Assembly (NCBI GenBank): GCA_017397605.1
Contig: JAFQII010000244.1
Location: forward strand, 1 to 6,901
Source of the DNA: Clostridia bacterium
Lineage (GTDB): Bacteria > Bacillota > Clostridia > Oscillospirales > CAG-382
Reading direction: 5' to 3'
Length of the DNA: 6,901 bases
Shown here: piece by piece, positions 1 through 5,949 of the stretch
Numbering within the stretch: the first letter of the stretch is position 1
How the letters are laid out: the number at the start of each line of letters is the position of its first letter
Position numbers and translations under genes: made by a program
The notes under the pieces: model-generated
What the model saw: only the letters and a program-made list of their open reading frames with translations
Database searches by the model: none
What the model was told of the DNA's origin: nothing

Positions 1-2
1 AT

Positions 3-104
3 GATTTTAAGTTGATAAAAAGTAAAAATAATATAGAAGTAAGTTATGGACTAATCACAAAGATTAACAACACTTTTAAATATAATAAAATTAAAGTCCA
101 CTAG
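3..104 (+). CDS. Possible 3' end of an AT-rich gene of unknown function (partial, 5' end outside window)
   Basis: One plus-strand frame stays open from the window edge to a TAG at 102-104, giving about 33 codons rich in Lys, Asn and Ile (ending INNTFKYNKIKVH). The other two plus frames hit stops almost at once. In DNA of about 19% GC, stops should be frequent, so an open frame of this length mildly suggests real coding. The stop codon itself lies in the anticodon-stem sequence of the adjacent tRNA remnant, so the gene may have been fused or truncated at the junction. I recognise no family or motif. It could equally be chance in a very short stretch, or sequence from another organism joined by misassembly. 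Confidence 0.25.
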   Translation, partial: DFKLIKSKNNIEVSYGLITKINNTFKYNKIKVH

Positions 105-144
105 AACCTGAATCTAGCGCGTCTGCCAATTCCGCCACACCCGC
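95..144 (-). pseudogene. tRNA-Leu(CAG), 5' half only
   Basis: Reading the minus strand from 144, the sequence matches a bacterial tRNA-Leu. It has the acceptor 5' strand GCGGGTG, a D arm with the class II run GGCGGAATTGGCAGACGC, then an anticodon arm with stem CTAGA/TCTAG (113-117 and 101-105), loop TTCAGGT and anticodon CAG (108-110). After the anticodon stem it reads TGGACTT, which could be the start of a long variable arm. It then turns into AT-rich sequence with no T arm (no GGTTCGAATCC-like run), no matching acceptor 3' strand and no CCA. The 5' half is certain. The missing 3' half means no mature leucine tRNA can be made from this copy as it stands. Either the gene is disrupted or the assembly is chimeric here. 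CUG codons could still be read by a tRNA-Leu(UAG) elsewhere. Confidence 0.8.
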
Positions 145-156
145 GGCACGTGGGGT

Positions 157-185
157 AGTATAGCATAATGATTTTGATTTGTCAA
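157..185 (-). promoter_or_regulatory. Sigma-A promoter of the tRNA-Leu remnant
   Basis: On the minus strand there is TTGACA (180-185), a 17-bp spacer, then TATACT (157-162). The -35 is exact, the -10 has a single mismatch to TATAAT, and the spacing is optimal. The expected start of transcription falls a few bases upstream of the tRNA 5' end at 144. An A/T-tract region lies just upstream (186-219) and could act as an UP element. The intact promoter implies that the tRNA gene was functional before its 3' half was lost. Confidence 0.85.
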
Positions 186-219
186 GCCTTTTTTTAAATT
201 TTTTTGGATAAAAAGATTC
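186..219. promoter_or_regulatory. A/T-tract between two divergent promoters (UP-element-like)
   Basis: The 34 bp between the two divergent -35 boxes consist mainly of T and A tracts (T runs around 189-195 and 199-205, then an A run at 210-214). Such tracts upstream of a -35 box are known to contact the RNA polymerase alpha subunit. Here one tract could serve both promoters. The role is inferred from composition and position only. Confidence 0.4.
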
Positions 220-248
220 TTGACAACAAACCGCAAAAACAGTATACT
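220..248 (+). promoter_or_regulatory. Sigma-A promoter of the SGNH hydrolase gene
   Basis: On the plus strand there is TTGACA (220-225), a 17-bp spacer, then TATACT (243-248). These are the same hexamers and spacing as the divergent tRNA promoter. Transcription should begin near 255, leaving a leader of about 24 nt before the ATG at 279. The promoter therefore settles the start of the gene: in-frame codons further upstream (TTG at 204) lie outside the transcript. Confidence 0.85.
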
Positions 249-278
249 GATTTCATCATCTGTACGGAGTCGTGGCGT

Positions 279-1376
279 ATGAATTACTTTGAGACTTTTA
301 GCTCCAATACAATTGCAGGAATCGGAAATCAGTTCTATTTCGGGACTGCAAAAGACGAGATCCGTTTCGGACGGATGTTTTACAAGATCACCGTCGGCGG
401 TACCTATCGGTATTCCCTGCTGTTTACCAATACGATTGACAGCACGTACGCTTTGGGAGATATCAGCCAGAAGAATCTTGTCTGCAAGCCTTGGACGATT
501 CACCGTGCGCGCATCGGCCGTGCAGGTTCAGAGACATTTGCGACCGATGCGATGCATCACAATGATTCCGACGTTTTTGCATGGTGTGATCTGACGTTTG
601 ACGGATGTACCTCCAAAGAAGTTGCTTCGGGCGAAACGTTTTGGAACGATCCGATCGAGCTTACGTTTGACAAAGATGAATATCTTTGTTTGGAAATCGC
701 CTTTTCGGGCGAAATGATCCCCTATCACGAGGAAAGCCTATTGCCGATTTTTATCTGTCAGAACGGTGAATGGAAATACGACCGAAAGATGCCCTTGGCA
801 GGTATGGTTGGATGCGACCGAAAGATCAACCACAGAATCACATTTTGGGGCGACTCGATTACGCAAGGAATCGGTACACCAAATAATTCTTACGCACATT
901 GGAATGCGCTTGTTGCAAACAAACTCGACAAACAATATGCATGCTGGAACATCGGGATCGGTTATGCACGAGCAAACGATGCCGCAACCTTGGACGCATG
1001 GTGGAAAAAAGCCAAGCACAGCGACACCGTCGTGCTTTGTCTGGGCGCAAACGATATTCTGCAATACTATCCCGAGGATCAGCTTTTGACAGATCTCCAA
1101 ACCATTGTGCACGCTCTTAAGCAACAGGGCATTCGGATTGTTTTGCAGACCGTACCGCCGTTTGAATACAACCGCGGACAAATTGAGGTCTGGAAACGGG
1201 TAAATGATTTTATTCGAGGCAGACTTGCCAAAGAAGCCGATTTGTTTTTTGACGTTGTGCCGCTTCTGAGCGAGGGCGAGCCCGACCATTTGCCCAAGTA
1301 TGGCGGTCATCCAAATGCTGAAGGATGCAGAATCTGGGCAGATGCGCTTTATAAACAATTAGAGAACCTATTGTAA
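279..1376 (+). CDS. SGNH/GDSL-family hydrolase with N-terminal beta domain (CE2-like esterase architecture)
   Basis: This is a 365-residue protein with no signal peptide, so probably cytoplasmic. Residues 1 to about 180 look like an all-beta domain. The rest is an SGNH hydrolase fold. Block I is GDSIT with the Ser nucleophile at 193. Block II is N224-I-G226. Block III is GAND (256-259), with Asn258 as the oxyanion-hole residue. Block V is GGHPN, with the catalytic His at 344. Such enzymes remove acyl (often acetyl) groups from carbohydrates or other esters. A beta domain in front of an SGNH domain resembles carbohydrate esterase family 2, but the substrate cannot be read from the sequence. 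The usual Asp three residues before the His is Tyr341, so the acid may be absent, as in some CE2 Ser-His dyads, or supplied by Asp336. The start is ATG 279 with GGAG at 266-269. The gene is monocistronic, divergent from the tRNA and convergent with the collagen-like gene. Confidence 0.85.
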   Translation: MNYFETFSSNTIAGIGNQFYFGTAKDEIRFGRMFYKITVGGTYRYSLLFTNTIDSTYALGDISQKNLVCKPWTIHRARIGRAGSETFATDAMHHNDSDVFAWCDLTFDGCTSKEVASGETFWNDPIELTFDKDEYLCLEIAFSGEMIPYHEESLLPIFICQNGEWKYDRKMPLAGMVGCDRKINHRITFWGDSITQGIGTPNNSYAHWNALVANKLDKQYACWNIGIGYARANDAATLDAWWKKAKHSDTVVLCLGANDILQYYPEDQLLTDLQTIVHALKQQGIRIVLQTVPPFEYNRGQIEVWKRVNDFIRGRLAKEADLFFDVVPLLSEGEPDHLPKYGGHPNAEGCRIWADALYKQLENLL

Positions 1377-1385
1377 AAATATGTT

Positions 1386-1409
1386 TCGCCCGCGACTGAA
1401 CGCGGGCGA
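1386..1409. terminator. Shared bidirectional intrinsic terminator
   Basis: An 8-bp GC-rich stem, CGCCCGCG (1387-1394) and CGCGGGCG (1401-1408), is closed by an extra T-A pair (1386/1409) around the loop ACTGAA. It sits between the stops of two convergent genes. On the minus strand it is followed by an interrupted T-rich run (ATATTTTT). On the plus strand the T run is weaker (ATTGCATTTT). It probably ends both transcripts. Confidence 0.75.
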
Positions 1410-1416
1410 TTGCATT

Positions 1417-2409
1417 TTAGCGAAGCTGAACGACCACAAGATGCGCCGATACGGGTCTTAAACCGCCTGCAGACGATGTGACAGTCAAGGCGTTTCCGTT
1501 ACCGGACGGGTTTCGTACCGTGATGACCGTATTTTCGGTCTCTGTCGTAAGCAAAGAAAAGCTAAAAATCTGATTAGAACCTGCCGCGCGTCCGACAACC
1601 GTATCCGTCAGTTCAACGCCGTTTTGTGTCAATACAAGCTGACCGCTTTGTGTTACACTGACTTGAAACATCACGAGATACGTTCCGATCGGACCAAGCG
1701 AAAAGGCACTCGCTCCGACCCTCGTCAGATCGGTGCTGCTGATGACAGTATTGCGCGGAAAAGCCACGTCCTCGCCAGGTAACACCACAACGGGGTTATC
1801 GGACGGCATCAATGCAAAAAAGTCTGCAAAGTTTAAAACACCGCCGCTTGCACCTTGCGGTCCTGCGGGTCCGGCCGGGCCTTGCGGGCCTCGGGGACCG
1901 ATCGGACCTTGAGGACCCGTAGCTCCGGTTGCGCCGATCGGGCCTTGTATGCCTTGCGGTCCTGCAGGACCGATTGGACCTTGTGCACCTGCCGCACCCG
2001 TTTCTCCCGCAGGCCCTTGCGGGCCAACCGGACCTTGCGGACCAATCGGGCCGATCGGACCTTGGGGACCGGTTGCGCCTGCGGGGCCTTGCGGACCCGT
2101 CGCCCCGGTTGCGCCGATCGGACCCTGCGCACCCGTTTCACCCGTTTCGCCTTGCGGCCCCTGCGGGCCCGTTTCCCCCATCGGTCCCTGAGGACCCATC
2201 GGCCCCTGCGGACCTTGTGCACCTCCCGCGCCCGTTTCACCGCGGGGGCCTTGTTCTCCCGTAGCTCCTGCAGGACCCTGTGGACCGGTCGGACCCTGAG
2301 GTCCTTGAGGTCCCTGCGGCCCGCGGCAGCAACAGCAGGTGCAGTTTTCCGTATTATAGCATAACGTACATGCGTTTCTATTTGTGCAATCGTTGCAATT
2401 CTGATTCAT
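1417..2409 (-). CDS. Collagen-like surface protein with Cys-rich leader and BclA-type C-terminal domain
   Basis: The protein has 330 residues in three parts. Residues 1-29 are a polar leader with nine cysteines (5, 8, 14, 17, 23, 25-28), ending in CTCCCC. Residues 30-188 are 53 unbroken Gly-X-Y triplets rich in GPQ, GPI, GAT and GET, which should form a collagen triple helix. Residues 189-330 are a Ser/Thr/Val-rich beta domain resembling the trimerising C-terminal head of BclA-like exosporium glycoproteins. In spore formers such proteins form hair-like filaments on the spore surface. The GXY Thr residues could be glycosylated. There is no Sec signal peptide, as expected if it is made in the mother cell. 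Start ATG 2409 is chosen because GGAGG (2416-2420) lies 6 nt upstream. The gene appears monocistronic. The spore-surface location is inferred from family resemblance. Confidence 0.85.
   Translation of the reverse strand: MNQNCNDCTNRNACTLCYNTENCTCCCCRGPQGPQGPQGPTGPQGPAGATGEQGPRGETGAGGAQGPQGPMGPQGPMGETGPQGPQGETGETGAQGPIGATGATGPQGPAGATGPQGPIGPIGPQGPVGPQGPAGETGAAGAQGPIGPAGPQGIQGPIGATGATGPQGPIGPRGPQGPAGPAGPQGASGGVLNFADFFALMPSDNPVVVLPGEDVAFPRNTVISSTDLTRVGASAFSLGPIGTYLVMFQVSVTQSGQLVLTQNGVELTDTVVGRAAGSNQIFSFSLLTTETENTVITVRNPSGNGNALTVTSSAGGLRPVSAHLVVVQLR
1846..2322 (-). repeat. Tandem Gly-X-Y coding repeat (53 triplets)
   Basis: These are degenerate 9-bp repeat units encoding collagen triplets, with Gly at every third residue and no interruption. 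[12 protein letters not shown] and GET recur. Longer near-repeats are visible, such as [14 protein letters not shown], which appears twice, indicating expansion by duplication. Tracts like this usually vary in length between strains through slippage or recombination. Confidence 0.9.
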
Positions 2410-2439
2410 CGTATTCCTCCGTTGATAGTTTCTGCTGTC

Positions 2440-2467
2440 AGTATATGAGATCAAAAAAATTTTGTGT
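2440..2467 (-). promoter_or_regulatory. Candidate promoter of the collagen-like gene, mother-cell sigma-like
   Basis: On the minus strand the octamer CATATACT lies about 30 nt upstream of the start codon. It differs by one base from the sigma-E -10 consensus (CATACAnT) and also resembles the sigma-K -10 (CATAnnnTA, one mismatch). An AC dinucleotide lies 16 nt upstream of it, as in sigma-K promoters. The same bases contain TATACT, a possible sigma-A -10, but no TTGACA-like element is placed correctly. Mother-cell expression would fit a spore-coat or exosporium protein. The match is short and could be chance. Confidence 0.35.
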
Positions 2468-2471
2468 ATGT

Positions 2472-2485
2472 TTGAGATTTCTCAA
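2472..2485. promoter_or_regulatory. Dyad-symmetric site, possible operator
   Basis: The 14-bp sequence TTGAGATTTCTCAA is an inverted repeat with six paired bases on each side of a central TT. It lies in the divergent intergenic region, upstream of both the collagen-like gene promoter and the operon promoter. Its size and symmetry suit a dimeric regulator. No regulator gene is present in the window and I do not recognise the motif. Confidence 0.3.
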
Positions 2486-2523
2486 CAATATTTTCCAAAA
2501 CCCCTTTTCTTTTGTTATCTTTG

Positions 2524-2532
2524 TGATATAAT
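2524..2532 (+). promoter_or_regulatory. Extended -10 promoter of the sugar operon
   Basis: TGATATAAT contains a perfect -10 box (TATAAT, 2527-2532) with the extended TGn element in front. No good -35 is present at the proper distance (CTTTTC-like), which is tolerable for an extended -10 promoter and suggests activation or moderate strength. It lies 38 nt upstream of the first start codon of the operon. Confidence 0.65.
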
Positions 2533-2570
2533 ATTAATAATAAAATTTTTGTAAGCAAAGGAGACATTCT

Positions 2571-4544
2571 ATGCTATCGCTTACCTCGGGCAAACTCGCT
2601 TTCTCGATCGACAGCAACGCAAGCGGGATCAGATGGTCTGCAAACGGCTTGCCGCTGTGCCAAAGTGAGCATGCCGATTTTTGGCGCGCGTACGGCGATG
2701 ACGGCTATGACCGCGAAATGACGATCCGTTCTTCCAAACAAAGCGGGAGTGTTAAGTGCGAAAACGACACGCTGATCATCGTTTATGACAGACTTGTCGC
2801 GGACAACGGCAGAGTATTTAACATCTCTCTGACGGTTACGGTACGTGCATGTGTCCATACATACGCAGGCTTTTTGTTTGGTGCAACCGTGACCAATCGC
2901 TGCGACGTGCGTCTCAACGAGCTGCAACTGCCGTTTGTAGATTTGGCGACCGCATGTGATGAAGAGCGTACAAACGACGTTTTTTACCATGCAAACGGTT
3001 TGGGCGCGATCATCAACAATCCGTGGGAAACCGTGCGCAGAACAAGCCACACGGAATATATGTCTGCCGACAACCACGTTGTGTGGAACCCGATGCGCTA
3101 TCCGGGTGACACCGCAATGGCCTGGTTTGGCTTGCAAAGCGGAAACCATTTTTTGTACATGGGCAGACACGATCCGGAGCTTAAGATCTGCGTGCTTTCC
3201 GTCGGTGTCTCTCCGAGAGAATGTGATCCGAGGCTTTTGATGGCGATCTCACATTTGCCCTGCGCCAAAAACGGCGAGACCGTGACTGTTTCGGAGTGTT
3301 TTGTTTCTCTGTGTGAAGGCAATTGGCGCAAAGGATCGGATATTTACGGCGGCTATGCCAGAGCAAACTGGTATACTCCTCCTACCGTACCCGAATGGGT
3401 CAAAAATATCACCGGCTGGCAACGCGTCATTTTGCGCCACCAGTTTGGCGAGGCGATGTTTACCTACGATGATCTTCCCCGTATCTATGAGGAAGGCGCG
3501 AAATACGGACTCAACATGCTGATGGTCTTTGGTTGGTGGAAAGGCCGTTTTGACAACGGTTATCCAATCTACGAGCCCGATGACGCACTCGGCGGTGCGG
3601 AAAAGCTCAGACAAGCTGTCAAGGCGGTTCAAAAAATGGGCGGACACGTTACGCTGTATACCAACGGACAGTTGATCGACGTCGCAACGGATTATTACCG
3701 AGAAATCGGTCACAAAGTCTGCCGTATCGATATTGACGGCAACGATTACCGCGATCACTACCGTTTCGGCAACGACGGTCTGATGTTCCGTGCATTCGGA
3801 TACAAGTCATTTGTTACCGCATGTCCCGCCAATGAGGAATGGCAAAACCGTGTGGTCATGCACGAAAAGATGAAGTTTGACTTTGGCGCCGACTCTGCGT
3901 TCTTTGACCAGATCGGTGCGGCTGCTCCGCTGCCCTGCTTCAACGAAGAGCATTTTCACGGTCCGAGACCCGATGCATGTGAGAAATGGCGTGTAGAGGC
4001 GTTTAAGAAGCTCATGGCAAACTGTCCCGACGGCAAGGCGATCGGTACGGAAATGGTCAACGACATGTGTTTGCCGTACGTACATTATATCCACGGCTGT
4101 CAGCTCGGTCCGATCTTTGGACCCAACTGTTTCCCCGAGATGTTTATGCGCACGTTCCCCGAGATTATCCAGACCGACCGATTTGTACATGATAACAAGG
4201 AAGGCACCGACAGACAGCTTGGGCACGCATTTATCCACGGATACAGACATGACATTTGTCCGTGGCGCGGACGCACGAGCATCGCCTCGATGCCCACACT
4301 CGGTGAAAAACTCGCAAAAATTCTCGCGCTCAAAGAAAAATACCGCAAGTTCTTCTACGAAGGACAGTACGTGTGCGAGAACGATCTTCCCCTGCCTGCT
4401 TGTATCAGATACGGGGAGTTCCAAAACGGAAGTGAGCGCATGTATGCGCTTTGGAACGATTCTGCTTCCGCCCAAACATTTGAAATCTTTGGTCAAACCA
4501 TTACATTAGATGCACAGGAGGTAACATGTGTATGTTTAGCTTAA
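2571..4544 (+). CDS. DUF6259-like putative glycoside hydrolase
   Basis: The protein has 657 residues and no signal peptide. The N-terminal part (about 1-260) looks like a beta-sandwich. The middle (about 275-600) looks like a TIM barrel. A short beta domain ends the protein. The overall pattern resembles DUF6259 proteins, which belong to the glycosidase TIM-barrel superfamily with no settled substrate. Strand-end motifs that may line the active site are FGWWKG (320-325), TLYTNGQ (361-367), DSAFFDQIG (441-449) and IGTEMVND (491-498). By analogy with retaining TIM-barrel glycosidases, Asp441 or Asp446 and Glu494 are candidate catalytic acids; this is inference. AAAGGAG (2557-2563) gives a strong ribosome site 7 nt before ATG 2571. 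It is the first gene of the operon and overlaps the next gene by 19 nt, so it probably releases the sugar that the following enzymes oxidise. Confidence 0.7.
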   Translation: MLSLTSGKLAFSIDSNASGIRWSANGLPLCQSEHADFWRAYGDDGYDREMTIRSSKQSGSVKCENDTLIIVYDRLVADNGRVFNISLTVTVRACVHTYAGFLFGATVTNRCDVRLNELQLPFVDLATACDEERTNDVFYHANGLGAIINNPWETVRRTSHTEYMSADNHVVWNPMRYPGDTAMAWFGLQSGNHFLYMGRHDPELKICVLSVGVSPRECDPRLLMAISHLPCAKNGETVTVSECFVSLCEGNWRKGSDIYGGYARANWYTPPTVPEWVKNITGWQRVILRHQFGEAMFTYDDLPRIYEEGAKYGLNMLMVFGWWKGRFDNGYPIYEPDDALGGAEKLRQAVKAVQKMGGHVTLYTNGQLIDVATDYYREIGHKVCRIDIDGNDYRDHYRFGNDGLMFRAFGYKSFVTACPANEEWQNRVVMHEKMKFDFGADSAFFDQIGAAAPLPCFNEEHFHGPRPDACEKWRVEAFKKLMANCPDGKAIGTEMVNDMCLPYVHYIHGCQLGPIFGPNCFPEMFMRTFPEIIQTDRFVHDNKEGTDRQLGHAFIHGYRHDICPWRGRTSIASMPTLGEKLAKILALKEKYRKFFYEGQYVCENDLPLPACIRYGEFQNGSERMYALWNDSASAQTFEIFGQTITLDAQEVTCVCLA

Positions 4545-5284
4545 AAGGAAAAGTCGCTTTGGTAACGGGCTCGTCCCGAGGAATCGGCAGAGGCATTGCG
4601 CTGGCGCTTGCGGAAGCGGGTGCGGACGTTGTTGTCAACTGCATGGGCAATGTTGCCGCTGCGGAAGAGGTCGCTCAGAAAATCGACGCAATGGGACGCA
4701 AAGCGTTGGTTATCAAGGCGGATGTCAGCGATCCGGAACAAGTCAAGGGCATGTTTGACAAAATCATAAAAACGTTTAACAGACTTGATATTTTGGTCAA
4801 CAATGCCGGTACATCGCAGGACAAAGATATTTTTGAGATGACATACGAGGATTGGGACAGAATCATCAAAACCAATCTGACCAGCGGTATGATTTGCAGT
4901 AAAGCGGCTATGGAAATCATGCGCGAGCAGAAATGCGGACGTATCATCTTTATCTCCTCCGTTGTCGGCGAGCGCGGCGCGCTGTTTGGTCATATTCATT
5001 ATGCGGCAACCAAGAGCGGACAGATCGGCATTACCAAAACGCTTGCACGCACGGCTGCAAAGCATAATATCACAGTCAATGCAATTGCACCCGGACTCAT
5101 CCGCACAGAGCTTTTGGTACAGACCCACGGCGAAGAGGGTGTCGAGGAGCTCGGCGCAAGCATTCCGCTCGGACTCGGAAAAATCGAAGATGTCGGTGCA
5201 GCTGCAGTCTATCTCGCAAGCGACGAAGCGTGTTACATCACCGGCGCAACACTTGACGTCAACGGCGGAGCGAACTTCCGATGA
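4526..5284 (+). CDS. Short-chain dehydrogenase/reductase (SDR), classical FabG-like
   Basis: This 252-residue classical SDR is of the usual length for the family. It has the cofactor motif TGSSRGIG (14-21), NNAG (92-95), Asn117, the catalytic Ser145 and the YxxxK motif Y159-AAT-K163, so the Asn-Ser-Tyr-Lys tetrad is complete. Arg18, and the absence of an acidic residue after the second strand (VVVNCMGN), suggest NADP(H). Sequence alone does not separate a 3-oxoacyl-ACP reductase from a sugar dehydrogenase, and many of the latter look FabG-like. Its place between a glycosidase-like gene and a lactonase/dehydratase pair favours oxidation of a free sugar to a lactone. The ribosome site AGGAGG (4516-4521) lies inside the preceding gene. 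ATG 4526 leaves 4 nt from it and ATG 4532 leaves 10 nt, so either start is possible. The stop overlaps the next start (ATGA). Confidence 0.9.
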   Translation: MCMFSLKGKVALVTGSSRGIGRGIALALAEAGADVVVNCMGNVAAAEEVAQKIDAMGRKALVIKADVSDPEQVKGMFDKIIKTFNRLDILVNNAGTSQDKDIFEMTYEDWDRIIKTNLTSGMICSKAAMEIMREQKCGRIIFISSVVGERGALFGHIHYAATKSGQIGITKTLARTAAKHNITVNAIAPGLIRTELLVQTHGEEGVEELGASIPLGLGKIEDVGAAAVYLASDEACYITGATLDVNGGANFR

Positions 5285-5949
5285 AAGTCACCTGGCTCGG
5301 TCAAGCGGGACTGTTGTTTGTCACCGATCAGACAACGATTCTCGTCGATCCGTATTTTTCGGACAGCGCCGCAGCGGTAGCGGTGCACAGAAAGATCGAT
5401 GTCCCTGACTTTGTGTGGGACATCAAGCCTGATCTGATGCTGTTTACGCACGATCACATTGATCATTACGATCCCGAAACCGTACCGCACTTCATTCACG
5501 CCAAAAGCGCCGTTACGGTTTTGTCGCCCTGCTCCGTATGGGAAAAGGTCCGTAAGGCGGGAGGAAGCAACAACTTTGTCCGTGTTTCCCCCGGTGTCGT
5601 CTGGTCGCACGGCGATGTTACTGTAACGACCGTAGGGGCTGTTCACTCCGATCCGTATGCAGTGGGATATATCATTGAGCACCAAGGCAAAACCTATTAC
5701 GTCACGGGTGACACGTTGTTTTGTCCTTCTATGCTGCAAAGCATAAACATATCTGTTGACTATGTTTTTTTGCCGATCAACGGCAAGGGAAACAATATGA
5801 ATGCAGTTGACGCCGCAAAATTCTGCGACTGTGTCGGCGCACGGTACGCCGTACCGATTCATTTCGGCACGCTTGACGATCTGGATCCTTCTGTATTTGT
5901 ATGGAAAAATGTTTTAATACCAACTTTTTATAAGGAGATGACGTTTTGA
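5281..5949 (+). CDS. Metallo-beta-lactamase-fold hydrolase, UlaG-like (possible lactonase)
   Basis: The protein has 222 residues and begins with the typical UlaG-like WLGQAG and LVDPYFSD strands. All metal ligands of the fold are visible: HDHIDH (His57, His59, Asp61, His62), His122 in AVHSD, Asp144 in TGDT, and His194 in PIHFG. A dinuclear metal centre is therefore expected. UlaG itself opens the lactone ring of L-ascorbate 6-phosphate, though the wider family includes phosphodiesterases and enzymes of unknown function. Directly after a dehydrogenase and before a sugar-acid dehydratase, a sugar-lactone hydrolase role is the simplest guess. The start ATG overlaps the SDR stop by 4 nt, so translation is probably coupled. 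No secretion signal is visible. Confidence 0.85.
   Translation: MKVTWLGQAGLLFVTDQTTILVDPYFSDSAAAVAVHRKIDVPDFVWDIKPDLMLFTHDHIDHYDPETVPHFIHAKSAVTVLSPCSVWEKVRKAGGSNNFVRVSPGVVWSHGDVTVTTVGAVHSDPYAVGYIIEHQGKTYYVTGDTLFCPSMLQSINISVDYVFLPINGKGNNMNAVDAAKFCDCVGARYAVPIHFGTLDDLDPSVFVWKNVLIPTFYKEMTF

Noticed and set aside
1..105. Group I intron in tRNA-Leu
   Set aside because: Known bacterial tRNA-Leu group I introns interrupt the anticodon loop; here the break follows a complete anticodon stem, and no 3' exon is visible.
204..278. Upstream in-frame TTG start adding 25 residues to the SGNH hydrolase
   Set aside because: The consensus promoter at 220-248 lies inside this extension, and only ATG 279 has a ribosome site at proper spacing.
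114..503. 129-codon minus-strand open frame
   Set aside because: It runs through the tRNA and its promoter and is antisense to the SGNH gene; the protein has no recognisable features.
738..1358. 206-codon minus-strand open frame opposite the SGNH gene
   Set aside because: It is antisense to a gene with clear catalytic motifs; its own translation resembles no family.
1846..2322. CRISPR-like or satellite array
   Set aside because: The short periodic units keep a 9-bp coding phase and encode Gly-X-Y triplets; there are no constant repeats with unique spacers.
1833..2364. Several Arg-, Pro- or Gly-rich open frames over the collagen repeat on both strands
   Set aside because: They are products of the GC-rich repeat in other frames; none has a ribosome site or a plausible protein.
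2410..2454. Upstream ATG adding 15 residues to the collagen-like protein
   Set aside because: ATG 2409 has GGAGG at 6 nt; the upstream Met has no ribosome site, and the candidate -10 box overlaps the extension.
3807..4496. 229-codon minus-strand open frame opposite the DUF6259-like gene
   Set aside because: It is a mirror-frame shadow of a well-supported gene, with no promoter or ribosome site.
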